Shown: positions 6,795 through 14,405 of the stretch, piece after piece | Layout of the letters: each line of letters opens with the position of its first letter | Numbering within the stretch: position 1 is the first letter of the stretch | NCBI GenBank assembly: GCA_002420005.1 | Contig: DIHE01000054.1 | Location: 76,632-102,914 of the forward strand | DNA length: 26,283 nucleotides | From: Holophagales bacterium UBA5704 | Lineage (GTDB): Bacteria > Acidobacteriota > Thermoanaerobaculia > Multivoradales > UBA5704 | Reading direction: 5' to 3' | The notes under the pieces: model-generated | The model's input: the letters and a program-made list of their open reading frames with translations, nothing else | What the model was told of the DNA's origin: nothing | Databases searched by the model: none | Made by a program: the position numbers and the translations under genes

Positions 6795-9719
6795 ATGGAC
6801 CGCTTTCGGCTTTCCGTCCTTCTCGTCCTGTCGCTGTTCCCCACCTCCCTCGCCGCCGCCACCTTCCCGTGCAAGCCCTGTGCGGGCGTGCGGCTCGATG
6901 CGCCCTCTCCCCAAGACGTGACCGCGCTGCTGCCCAAGGTCTCCAAGCTGGAGCCGGGGAGCCCTCTCTATACTGCCTGGGACGTACCGCTCGACGGCAC
7001 CGCTTCCCTCCCCTCCGAGGATCTCCAGGCGCTGCGCCAGGCCGGCGCGACGCCGTGGCTCTCGCTGGTCTTCCGGACCCCCGCGCCGCTCGCCCAGAAC
7101 GTGGCACGCCTTCAGGAGGAGCTGCGCGTCGCGGCGGACCTCGCGGGCCGGGCACCGGCCGGTTCCTGGTTCCAGGTGATCTGGCGGCCCGAAGGGGGCG
7201 AGGCCGGTGAGCCGGCGGCCTCCGAGTACGGCTTTCTGATCAAGCGGGCCGCGGTCACCCTGACCGGCGCGCGGGAGAACGCCCAGGTGGCCACCCAGCC
7301 GCTCGCCGCCGACGTCGCCGCCCTCGAAGCGCTCTACAGCGAGGAGATCGCGGCGTATCTGGAGGCCCTCGTCCTGCGGCCGGCCCCCGAAGCGGAGCTC
7401 GCCGCCGCCCTGGAGGCCGTGCAGCAGCGGCTCGATCCCGGCCGCGCCGTGGTGCTCGACGCCCTGCCGTTCCCGGCTCCCGCGGCGGAGGTGCTGGCCG
7501 ATGCGGCCCGCTCCGCCACCCGCGGATTCGACCTCACCCTCTTCCGCACCGCGACGCTGACCCCGGAGGCGGCCCGGCCGCTGGCCCTGCTGGCGCTCGA
7601 ATTCGCCGGCGACCTGTCGTGGGATCCGGGCTCTTCCCCCACCGGAGCGCCGGAGTCCTGGGCCTTCGTGCGCGGCAAGGACCTTGCCCTCCGGGTCATC
7701 TTGCGCGCCCCGGAAGGCGCCGGCGCGCTCGACCTCAGCTTCCCCGATCCGGGCCTCCGCCGGCCGACCCGCTTCCCGTTTGAGCCGGGCCGGGTGACCC
7801 CGCCGAGCGGGCGGATCACCGCGACCGGTCTCGACCTGCGGGTGGAGGCGCCCGGCCGCGTGGCCGTCCTCGGCCTGGAGCGCGCCACCGCCGAAGAGCG
7901 CGAAGGCATCGCCGAACAGGTCGAGGTCGCCTCCGAGCGCGAGATGCCGGTCGAGGAGATCCTGCGCCGCCTGCAGGCGTTCGAGGACGCCCAGGACCGC
8001 AAGCTGGAGCACTACAGCGCCACCAACACCACCCATCTGCGCTTCCAGCCCGCCGCCGGCACGCAGACGTTCGAGGCCACCCTCCAGGGTCCCTTCTACG
8101 TCAGCGACGCGGGCACCGACTGGGCCTGGCAGTCCCTCTTCGTCAACGGTGTCCGCTGGCGCGGCAAGACGCTGCCCGAGATTCCGCTGATCCAGCCGGA
8201 GAAGGCGGCGGCGGTGCCGCTGCAGATCCACTTCAGCAAGCAGTACCGCTACCGCCTGCGCGGCACCGACCGCATCGGCGAACGCGACGCCTGGGTGGTC
8301 GACTTCGCCCCCGCCGGCCCGGGGGGCGAGGGGAAGCTCTATCAAGGAACGGTCTGGGTGGATCGCCGGCTCTATGCCCGCCTGCGCACCCGCGCCGTGC
8401 AGACCGGGCTCGAAGGCGAGGTCCTGTCGAACGAAGAGACCATGGAGTACACCCCGATCGACGCCATGGGGCTGTCCGCCCCCTGGTCGGCGGAGAGCTT
8501 CATCCTGCCGCTGCGCATGGTGGCGCAGCAGATCCTCTCGGTGGTCAACGCCACCACCGTGGTCGAGCGCGAGACGCTCCTCACCGACGTGCGGATCAAC
8601 GGCGCCACCTTCGAGGAGGAGCGCACCAAGACCGCGGCCTCCGAGGCGACCATGGTGCGCGACACCGACAAGGGGCTGCGCTATCTGGTCAAGGACGAGA
8701 CCGGCGAGCGGGTGGTCAAGGAGGGCTTCGACACCAGCAAGCTGTTCCTGGCCGGCGGCGTCTTCTATGACGACGCGCTCGACTATCCCCTGCCGCTCGG
8801 GGGCGTCAACTACTTCTCCTTCGACTTCAAGGGGACGGGCCAGCAGCTCAACGTCTTCTTCGCCGGCGCCCTGCTCACCGTCAACGCGGCCCAGCCGCGG
8901 CTCTTCGGGAGCAAGTTCGACTTCGGCGGCGACGCCTTCGCCATCGCCATCCCCTTCGCCGACACCCTCTATGCCAACGACGAAGAGGCCGAGGAGCAGG
9001 AAGTGGAGCAGCGGCCGGCGAGCGTCGGCTTGAAGCTGGGCCATCCGCTCGGCAACTTCACCAAGCTCAGCCTGGAGTACGACGTCCTGTCGCTCACCTA
9101 CGGCGACACGGACAACACGGCGGACAACTTCGTCATCCCGAGCGACAACCTGACCCATTCGGTCGAGCTCGACGCCAGCTTCTCCCGCGCGGGCTATGGT
9201 CTGCGCGCGCGCGGCAGCTACAGCCGGCGCTCGGAGTGGGACTTCTGGGGCCTGCCGGGCAACCCGGACTGGAGCGAGGACAAGCAGGACTTCCTGCGCT
9301 GGGACCTGCGGGCGAGCAAGAACTGGTACCTCCCGCGCTTCCAGAAAGTCGGCTTCGAGCTGGACTACGCCGGGGGCTCCGACCTCGACCGCTTCAGCAA
9401 GTACCAGTTCGGTTTCTTCGGCGGCACCCGCGTGCATGGCTACCAGTCGAACCGCGTGCGCGCCGAGGAGGCCTTCGCCGCGCATCTGACCTACGGCTTC
9501 GAGATCGGCGAGGTCCTGCGCCTCGACGCCGTCGCCGACGCCGCCTGGGCCACCGACGAGGCCACCGGCCTCGACCGCGAGCTCTTGGGAGGCGTCGGGC
9601 TCGGCGGCACCTTCATCGGGCCGTGGCAGACCGTGGTCAACCTGGACGTCGGTGTGCCGGTGGCCGGTCCCGACGACGGCTTCGTGCTCTACGTGGTCTT
9701 CCTGAAGCTGTTCAAGTAA
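6795..9719 (+). CDS. Large secreted protein, probable outer-membrane beta-barrel at the C-terminus
   Basis: 974 residues, not assigned to a named family. It begins with a signal peptide (MDRFRLSVLLVLSLFPTSLA, cleavage near AAA) followed by a CxxC (FPCKPC). Residues about 25-400 hold no motif I know. Around 430-620 the text resembles LolA/RseB-like lipoprotein-binding folds (YRYRLRGTDRIGERDAWVV, then LYQGTVWVDRRLYARLRTRA). The last 300 or so residues alternate polar and aromatic residues in repeated strands and end in VVFLKLFK, with the terminal aromatic region expected for BAM-inserted barrels (here F then K). The ATG at 6795 is chosen because the signal peptide starts there; an upstream in-frame start at 6759 would place 12 extra residues before it. 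Possible roles are surface transport or anchoring; this is inference. Confidence 0.8.
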   Translation: MDRFRLSVLLVLSLFPTSLAAATFPCKPCAGVRLDAPSPQDVTALLPKVSKLEPGSPLYTAWDVPLDGTASLPSEDLQALRQAGATPWLSLVFRTPAPLAQNVARLQEELRVAADLAGRAPAGSWFQVIWRPEGGEAGEPAASEYGFLIKRAAVTLTGARENAQVATQPLAADVAALEALYSEEIAAYLEALVLRPAPEAELAAALEAVQQRLDPGRAVVLDALPFPAPAAEVLADAARSATRGFDLTLFRTATLTPEAARPLALLALEFAGDLSWDPGSSPTGAPESWAFVRGKDLALRVILRAPEGAGALDLSFPDPGLRRPTRFPFEPGRVTPPSGRITATGLDLRVEAPGRVAVLGLERATAEEREGIAEQVEVASEREMPVEEILRRLQAFEDAQDRKLEHYSATNTTHLRFQPAAGTQTFEATLQGPFYVSDAGTDWAWQSLFVNGVRWRGKTLPEIPLIQPEKAAAVPLQIHFSKQYRYRLRGTDRIGERDAWVVDFAPAGPGGEGKLYQGTVWVDRRLYARLRTRAVQTGLEGEVLSNEETMEYTPIDAMGLSAPWSAESFILPLRMVAQQILSVVNATTVVERETLLTDVRINGATFEEERTKTAASEATMVRDTDKGLRYLVKDETGERVVKEGFDTSKLFLAGGVFYDDALDYPLPLGGVNYFSFDFKGTGQQLNVFFAGALLTVNAAQPRLFGSKFDFGGDAFAIAIPFADTLYANDEEAEEQEVEQRPASVGLKLGHPLGNFTKLSLEYDVLSLTYGDTDNTADNFVIPSDNLTHSVELDASFSRAGYGLRARGSYSRRSEWDFWGLPGNPDWSEDKQDFLRWDLRASKNWYLPRFQKVGFELDYAGGSDLDRFSKYQFGFFGGTRVHGYQSNRVRAEEAFAAHLTYGFEIGEVLRLDAVADAAWATDEATGLDRELLGGVGLGGTFIGPWQTVVNLDVGVPVAGPDDGFVLYVVFLKLFK

Positions 9720-9788
9720 GGACGGCTGGCCGGTTCCACCGCCCCTCCTCCCGCGATGGTGTCATCATGTCGAGAGGAGGGGCTTCGC

Positions 9789-10091
9789 GTGGACGACGAC
9801 GACCAGCTCGCTGCATCCGAGGAAGAGCCCGACGCGGTGTGCCTGCCGATCACCGACGTCCTGGACCTGCATAGCTTCCGCCCGGCGGAGGTGCCTGATC
9901 TGGTGCGCGACTATCTGGAAGCTGCGTGGGAGGCGGGGTTCCGGCGGCTGCGGATCATCCATGGCAAAGGGCGCGGCGTGCAGCGCGAGACGGTGCGCAC
10001 CCTCCTGGCGCGCGATCCGCGCGTGGTGGCGTTCGGCGATGCGCCGCTCGAAGCGGGGAGCTGGGGCGCCACCTGGGTGGAGCTGCAATGA
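9789..10091 (+). CDS. Small Smr-domain protein
   Basis: 100 residues, nearly all Smr domain: LDLHSFRPAEVPDLVRDYLE (the LDLH motif, residues about 25-44), then RRLRIIHGKGRGVQRETVR with the conserved HGKG, then FGDAPLEAGSWGATWVEL at the end. Stand-alone Smr domains are related to the nuclease domain of MutS2; some cut or nick nucleic acids. I use the GTG at 9789 because AGGAGG lies about 8 nt upstream; an ATG at 9756 would add 11 residues, without a comparable ribosome site. The stop overlaps the next ATG (ATGA at 10088-10091), so it is co-translated with the deacetylase-family gene. Confidence 0.85.
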   Translation: MDDDDQLAASEEEPDAVCLPITDVLDLHSFRPAEVPDLVRDYLEAAWEAGFRRLRIIHGKGRGVQRETVRTLLARDPRVVAFGDAPLEAGSWGATWVELQ

Positions 10092-11935
10092 GCGTTGCGT
10101 CGTTCCTCCTCCGCACGCTGCGCCGCGGCCGTCGCAAGGTGGGCCGGCTGCTCGGCCGGCATGGCCCCGACTTCGTCTACAGCCGGCGCTATCAGCTCGA
10201 CCTGCCGGGGGCGTTGGTCGATCCGCTGCGCGGGGAGCGCATCCTGAGCTTCCTCGACGCGGCGGGCCTGCTCGCCCCCGCCGCCGTACACACCGCAGCG
10301 CCCGCTTCCTACCGCCACCTGCGGCGGGTGCATGCCGACGACTACCTCGACACGCTGAGCCAACCGGGCTCGTTGACCACGGTGGTGGGCCTCGTGATCA
10401 GTGACGACCAGACCGAGCGCATCGTGGAGACGCAGCGGGTCATGGTGGGAGGAACTCTCCTGGCCACCGCGCTGGCCCTGGCCTCCAAGGGGATCGCGGT
10501 CAACCTCGGCGGCGGGCTCCACCATGCGTTCGCCGCCAAAGGAGAGCGCTTCTGCCTCTTCAACGACGTGGCGGTGGCGATCGCCGAGCTGCGCGCCCGC
10601 GGCTTCACGGGCAAGGTGCTGATCGTCGACCTCGACCTCCATGACGGCGACGGCACGCGGTCGATCTTCGCCGAAGACCCCTCGGTGCACACCTTCTCGA
10701 TCCACAACCTGACCACCTCGGACGAGCGCGGGCGGCGGGCGGTGGAGGCGACCGTCCTCGAGCTGCCCGGCGAGGTCACCGACGGGCTCTATCTCGACAC
10801 CCTGCGCCGCCACCTGCCACCGGTCTGGGACCGGGTCCGGCCGGAGCTGGTCTTCTATCTCGCCGGCTGCGATCCGGCGGCGGACGACGCCCTCGGCAAC
10901 TGGAAGATCTCGCCCGCGGGCATGCTGGAGCGCGACCGCTTCGTCGCGCGCCTGGTGCGCGGCGGGGTGCGCCGCCCGCCGCTCGTGGTCCTCCTGGCCG
11001 GTGGCTACGGACACCACTCCTGGCGGCCGTCGGCCCGCTTCTTCTCCTGCCTGCTCCACCACGGCAAACCGCTCCCGCTGCCGGACTTCGAGGAATCGAC
11101 CGTCCTGCGCTACCGCCGGGTGGCCCAGGAGACCTCGTCGAGTGAGCTGACCGGCGAGCCGGCCGTGGACGACTGGGGCCTGACGCTGGAAGACATCCTG
11201 CCCTCGACCGCCGGGATGCACCGGCCCACCCGCTTTCTCGGCTTTTACTCGCGGCAGGGCCTGGAGCTGGCGCTGGAGCGCTCCGGCCTGCTCGACCGTC
11301 TGCGCAGCCGCGGTTTCGCCGATCCGGTGATCGAGCTGGAGCTGGGCAACCCGGCCGGCGACACCCTCCGCATCTACGGCGAAAGGGGCGAGAAGGCGCA
11401 CCGCGACCTGCTCATCGAAACCCGGCTCGCCATCGACCGCCGGGAGCTGCCCGGCCTGTCGCTGCTGCGCATCGAGTGGCTCCTGCTGCAAAACCCGCGC
11501 CTCCCCTTCACCCCGGAGCGTCCGCGGCTCCCCGGCCAGAAGCACCCCGGTCTCGGCCTGCTTCCGGACGTCATCGCCCTCTTCGTGGTCGCCTGCGACC
11601 GCCTGCAGCTCGACGGCCTGCTGTTCGTGCCGTCGCACTACCACACCGCCTCGCAGGGGAGGAAACACCTGCGCTTCGTCCATCCCGAGCACGAAGCGCT
11701 GTTGCGCGGCCTGGAGAAGACGCTCCACGGGATGCACCTGGGCGAGGCCACCCACGCCGTCGCCTCCGGCCGGCTCACCGACACCCACACCGGCGAGCCT
11801 TTCACCTGGCGCGCCATGCCCATGGTCCTGCCGGTCACCCCGGCGCTCCACACCTATCTGAACGAAGCCGAGTACCAGCGGAAGGTCGAGGAGGCAGGTC
11901 CCTATGAATTCCGGCTCGCCCCACCCACCCATTGA
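10088..11935 (+). CDS. Histone-deacetylase-family amidohydrolase with a long C-terminal extension
   Basis: 615 residues. Residues about 30-325 are a class II/acetoin-utilization-type deacetylase: GGGLHHAFAAKGERFCLFND (141-160, active-site His pair H145/H146), DLDLHDGDGT (181-190, zinc ligands D183 and H185), LAGCDP (third ligand D262) and GGYGHH with the transition-state Tyr (Y307). Such enzymes hydrolyse acetyl-lysine or acetyl-polyamines. Residues about 335-615 form an extension I cannot place, with LGFYSRQGLELALERSGLLD (about 383-402), PGQKHPGLGLLPDV and LLFVPSHYHTASQG; it is rich in conserved-looking His, Arg and aromatic residues and reads as a folded domain, not a linker. It overlaps the Smr gene by 4 nt. 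The stop is next to the promoter of the pan leader. Confidence 0.85.
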   Translation: MSVASFLLRTLRRGRRKVGRLLGRHGPDFVYSRRYQLDLPGALVDPLRGERILSFLDAAGLLAPAAVHTAAPASYRHLRRVHADDYLDTLSQPGSLTTVVGLVISDDQTERIVETQRVMVGGTLLATALALASKGIAVNLGGGLHHAFAAKGERFCLFNDVAVAIAELRARGFTGKVLIVDLDLHDGDGTRSIFAEDPSVHTFSIHNLTTSDERGRRAVEATVLELPGEVTDGLYLDTLRRHLPPVWDRVRPELVFYLAGCDPAADDALGNWKISPAGMLERDRFVARLVRGGVRRPPLVVLLAGGYGHHSWRPSARFFSCLLHHGKPLPLPDFEESTVLRYRRVAQETSSSELTGEPAVDDWGLTLEDILPSTAGMHRPTRFLGFYSRQGLELALERSGLLDRLRSRGFADPVIELELGNPAGDTLRIYGERGEKAHRDLLIETRLAIDRRELPGLSLLRIEWLLLQNPRLPFTPERPRLPGQKHPGLGLLPDVIALFVVACDRLQLDGLLFVPSHYHTASQGRKHLRFVHPEHEALLRGLEKTLHGMHLGEATHAVASGRLTDTHTGEPFTWRAMPMVLPVTPALHTYLNEAEYQRKVEEAGPYEFRLAPPTH

Positions 11936-11960
11936 CGCCCGCCCCCCCTTCTCCTAGACT
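11932..11960 (+). promoter_or_regulatory. Strong sigma70-type promoter of the pan leader
   Basis: TTGACG (11932-11937), a 17-nt spacer and TAGACT (11955-11960). This is one of the best matches to the consensus in the window. It overlaps the last codons of the deacetylase gene and predicts a start near 11967, giving an untranslated leader of about 240 nt before panB. Confidence 0.75.
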
Positions 11961-11966
11961 GAAGTT

Positions 11967-12177
11967 GCCAGCCGCTTGGATCCCCCCGTGGGGGACCGAG
12001 ACGGAAACCTGAGCGCCCCTCCACGCAGTGGGGCCGAAGGTCGGCGAGGGATCGATCCTCCGGAGGGGGACGGTTACCTCGCACCGGGTATCGAAAGACC
12101 CCGGTATCGACCCGGACGGCCCCCGAGAGCGTCGGCGATCGCCGAGGCCCTTCCGTCTTCTTGCGGAAGGGCTTTTT
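11967..12177 (+). ncRNA. Structured panB leader, candidate pan-motif riboregulator with attenuator
   Basis: This untranslated leader can fold into several stems. The first hairpin (11972-12004) pairs 11972-11974 with 12002-12004, 11975-11979 with 11996-12000, and 11981-11986 with 11990-11995, leaving A11980 and A12001 as single bulged adenines. A stem with two conserved bulged As is the described hallmark of the pan RNA motif found ahead of panB/panC/panD in other phyla, so this is a plausible member, though I compared the pattern from memory and not to a covariance model. Further stems are 12033-12045, 12043-12048 with 12077-12082 (which exclude each other), a hairpin near 12084-12107, and 12132-12145. 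An intrinsic terminator closes the leader. No TPP, cobalamin, SAM or FMN consensus is seen. Confidence 0.6.
12147..12177 (+). terminator. Intrinsic terminator/attenuator before panB
   Basis: A 9-bp perfect stem (12147-12155 with 12164-12172, GCCCTTCCG/CGGAAGGGC), an 8-nt loop and then TTTTT (12173-12177). It lies between a promoter and the first gene of the operon, so it is best read as a conditional terminator. Bases 12061-12068 (CGGAGGGG) can pair with its 5' arm (12148-12155), with one G-U pair, as a possible antiterminator. Confidence 0.85.
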
Positions 12178-12207
12178 GGTCTTCTGGACCTAGGGAGATC
12201 CCGACAA

Positions 12208-13065
12208 ATGCCCAGCGAGAAGAACACCGACGTCAAGCACATCACCGTCCCGTGGGTGGCTGCGGCCCCCCGGCGCGGCGACACCCTCGTGATGGTCACC
12301 GCCTACGACTACCCCCAGGGACGCACGGCCGATGCGGCCGGCGTCGACATCATCCTGGTCGGGGATTCGCTGGCCATGGTCGTCCTCGGTCACCCCGACA
12401 CCTTGTCGGTGACCATGGAGGAGATGATCCACCACTGCCGCGCCGTGCGCCGCGGCGTCAAGCGCGCTCTGGTGGTGGCCGACATGCCGTATGGCTCGTT
12501 CCATCTCGGCGCGCACCAGGCGGTCGGCAACGCCGTCCGCTTCATCAAGGAATCCGGGGCCGAGGCGGTCAAGATCGAAGGCGGACGCCCCGAGGTGGTG
12601 GCCGCGCTCAGCGCGGCCGAGGTGCCGGTGATGGCCCATCTCGGACTCACCCCGCAGTCGGTCCACCGGCTCGGCGGCTTCAAGGTGCAAGGGCGCGACC
12701 GCGAGGCGCGGCAGTCCATCCTCGACGCCGCCCTGGAGCTGGAGGATGCGGGCGCGTTTTCGCTCGTCCTGGAGTGCGTTCCCACCGACCTGGCGGGCGA
12801 GATCTCCGAGCGCCTGGAGATTCCCACCATCGGCATCGGCGCGGGCCCGGCCTGCGACGGCCAGGTGCTGGTCTATCACGACCTGCTCGGGCTGGAGGAG
12901 AGGATCGCTCCCCGCTTCGTGCGGCGCTATGCCGAGCTGGGCCTCCTCTCCCGCCAGGGGATCGAGGCGTTCGCGGCGGACGTCCGCACCGGCCGCTTCC
13001 CGGCGGCGGGGGAGAGCTACGGCGCCCCCAAGCCGGTCGAAGAGGTCGGCAAGCTCTACGGTTGA
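12208..13065 (+). CDS. panB: 3-methyl-2-oxobutanoate hydroxymethyltransferase
   Basis: 285 residues. Transfers a hydroxymethyl group from 5,10-methylene-THF to alpha-ketoisovalerate, forming ketopantoate, the first committed step of pantothenate (vitamin B5) synthesis. Family signatures are MVTAYDYPQGRTADAAGVD (residues about 29-47), the metal-binding VGDSLAMVVLGH (51-62), KIEGG, and IGIGAGPACDGQVLVYHDLLG near the C-terminus. The ATG at 12208 is chosen because MPSEKNTDVKHITVP begins just before the conserved fold and GGGAG lies 10 nt upstream; a longer open frame back to 12028 runs through the structured leader and is not coding. First gene of panBCD; expression is likely set by the upstream attenuator. 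Confidence 0.96.
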   Translation: MPSEKNTDVKHITVPWVAAAPRRGDTLVMVTAYDYPQGRTADAAGVDIILVGDSLAMVVLGHPDTLSVTMEEMIHHCRAVRRGVKRALVVADMPYGSFHLGAHQAVGNAVRFIKESGAEAVKIEGGRPEVVAALSAAEVPVMAHLGLTPQSVHRLGGFKVQGRDREARQSILDAALELEDAGAFSLVLECVPTDLAGEISERLEIPTIGIGAGPACDGQVLVYHDLLGLEERIAPRFVRRYAELGLLSRQGIEAFAADVRTGRFPAAGESYGAPKPVEEVGKLYG

Positions 13066-13090
13066 GGCGCCAGGAGACCGGAACCTCATC

Positions 13091-13942
13091 ATGATCACGA
13101 TCGGCGACGTCAACGGGATGCGGGGCTGGTACCGCCTCTGGAAGAAGTACGGCCGGACCATCGGGTTCGTCCCGACCATGGGCGCGCTGCACGCCGGCCA
13201 TCTCTCCCTGGTGCAGCGCGTCCGGGAGCGCGCGGATGCCGTGGTGGTCTCCCTCTTCGTCAACCCGACCCAGTTCGGGCCGCAGGAGGATTTCGCGCGC
13301 TATCCGCGCCAGCCGGAGAAGGACTTTGCGTTGCTCCAGGGCTCCGGCTGCGACCTCGTGTTCCAGCCGAAGGTCGAGACGATCTATCCCCCCGGCCACA
13401 CCACCGTGGTCGAGCCGGGGGGACCGGCCGAAGGGCTCGAAGGAGCGTTGCGGCCCGGCCACTTCCGCGGCGTCGCCACCGTCGTCTGCGCCCTGTTCAA
13501 CCTGGTGCGGCCCGATGTGGCGGTGTTCGGCCAGAAGGACGCACAGCAGCTCGCCGTGATCCGGCGGATGGTGCGCGACCTGCATCTGCCGGTCGAGATC
13601 CTCGCCGGGGAGACGGTGCGCGAGGAGGACGGGCTCGCTCTCTCGTCGCGCAACGTCTACCTGTCTCCGGAAGAGCGGCGGGCCGCACCTGTGTTGTATC
13701 GGGCGTTGCAGGCCGCGAAGCAGGCCATCGCGGCAGGGGAGCGCAGCGGCGAGGCGGTGCGGCGGGTGCTCCGGGAGGTGTTGGAGAGGGAGCCGCTGGC
13801 CCGGGTCGAGTATGCCGAGGTGGTGGACGCGGAGAGCTTCCAGCCCGTCGCCACCGTGGCCGGGAGCGTGGTGTTGCCACTTGCCGTCCGCATTGGAGGG
13901 ACGCGCCTGATCGATAACGTTCAGTTGGTGGCCGGTCACTGA
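13091..13942 (+). CDS. panC: Pantoate--beta-alanine ligase (pantothenate synthetase)
   Basis: 283 residues. Condenses pantoate with beta-alanine at the cost of ATP to give pantothenate. The class I ligase motif GFVPTMGALHAGHLSLV (HxGH) is near residues 26-42, SLFVNPTQFGPQEDFARYPR follows, then ALRPGHFRGVATVV, VAVFGQKDAQQLAVIRRM and the KMSKS-like LALSSRNVYLSPEER. The ATG at 13091 gives the usual N-terminus; AGGAGA upstream is rather distant (about 14 nt), so the ATG at 13118 cannot be excluded. It follows panB by 25 nt and precedes panD by 25 nt. The ketopantoate reductase (panE) needed between PanB and PanC is not in the window. Confidence 0.96.
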   Translation: MITIGDVNGMRGWYRLWKKYGRTIGFVPTMGALHAGHLSLVQRVRERADAVVVSLFVNPTQFGPQEDFARYPRQPEKDFALLQGSGCDLVFQPKVETIYPPGHTTVVEPGGPAEGLEGALRPGHFRGVATVVCALFNLVRPDVAVFGQKDAQQLAVIRRMVRDLHLPVEILAGETVREEDGLALSSRNVYLSPEERRAAPVLYRALQAAKQAIAAGERSGEAVRRVLREVLEREPLARVEYAEVVDAESFQPVATVAGSVVLPLAVRIGGTRLIDNVQLVAGH

Positions 13943-13967
13943 CCGGCCGCGGAGCCAGGGGAAAGCC

Positions 13968-14366
13968 ATGCAGAGGACGTTGCTCAAGTCGAAGATCCAT
14001 CGGGCCACGGTGACGGATGCGAACCTCCACTACCAGGGCTCGATCTCGATCGATCCGATCCTGCTCGAGGCGGCGGACATCCTGCCGCACGAGCGGGTGG
14101 AGATCTACAACATCACCAATGGCGAGCGCTTCGCGACCTATGCCATCGAAGGCACCCGCGGCGCCGGCCAGATCGTGCTGAACGGCGCGGCGGCCCACAA
14201 GGTGAGCGTCGGCGACCTGGTCATCCTGGCCACCTATGCCACCTTCACCGAGGAGGAGGCGCGCGGCTACAAGCCGTCGCTGGTCTTCGTCGACGCCCGC
14301 AACCGGATCGTGGCGCAATCCCACGAACGCCTGGAGGAGGCGGCTCTCGCCGAGCTGACCGCGTAA
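13968..14366 (+). CDS. panD: Aspartate 1-decarboxylase proenzyme
   Basis: 132 residues. Makes beta-alanine from aspartate using a pyruvoyl cofactor formed by self-cleavage. The cleavage site is visible: YQGSISID with Gly24-Ser25 at exactly the family position, and the small beta chain MQRTLLKSKIHRATVTDANL before it. YNITNGERFATYAIEG and IVLNGAAAHKVSVGDLVIL are conserved. AGGGGAAAGCC before the ATG is a fair Shine-Dalgarno. A PanZ/PanM-type maturation factor is not present nearby; outside gamma-proteobacteria cleavage normally needs none. Last of the panBCD set. Confidence 0.96.
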   Translation: MQRTLLKSKIHRATVTDANLHYQGSISIDPILLEAADILPHERVEIYNITNGERFATYAIEGTRGAGQIVLNGAAAHKVSVGDLVILATYATFTEEEARGYKPSLVFVDARNRIVAQSHERLEEAALAELTA

Positions 14367-14393
14367 ACGGAGGTGCCGGGAGGAGCGGGCTGC

Positions 14394-14399
14394 TATGAT
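14394..14399 (+). promoter_or_regulatory. -10 box for thiG
   Basis: TATGAT ends 6 nt before the ATG at 14406, in the 39-nt gap after panD. It predicts a leaderless thiG message in addition to read-through from the pan operon. There is no room for a TPP riboswitch between panD and thiG. Confidence 0.5.
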
Positions 14400-14405
14400 C
14401 GGCCC

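Noticed and set aside
6756..9485. A 909-codon open frame on the minus strand opposite the large exported protein gene, and similar long antisense frames (for example 9911-11932).
   Set aside because: Translations are rich in Arg, Gly, Ala and His with no domain, while the plus strand gives recognisable proteins. Such shadow frames are common at high GC.
11967..12146. 6S RNA, glycine or cobalamin riboswitch in the panB leader.
   Set aside because: No long irregular duplex joins the two ends as in 6S RNA. A CCGAAGG and a GGGGACGG recall glycine riboswitch pieces, but the GGAGAG and CTCTCAGG boxes are missing. Cobalamin boxes are absent.
12028..12207. N-terminal extension of PanB reading back to 12028.
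   Set aside because: It would run through the terminator and structured leader, and the family N-terminus begins at the ATG at 12208 behind a ribosome site.
14367..14405. TPP riboswitch before thiG.
   Set aside because: The gap of 39 nt is too short for the aptamer and no TPP consensus is visible.
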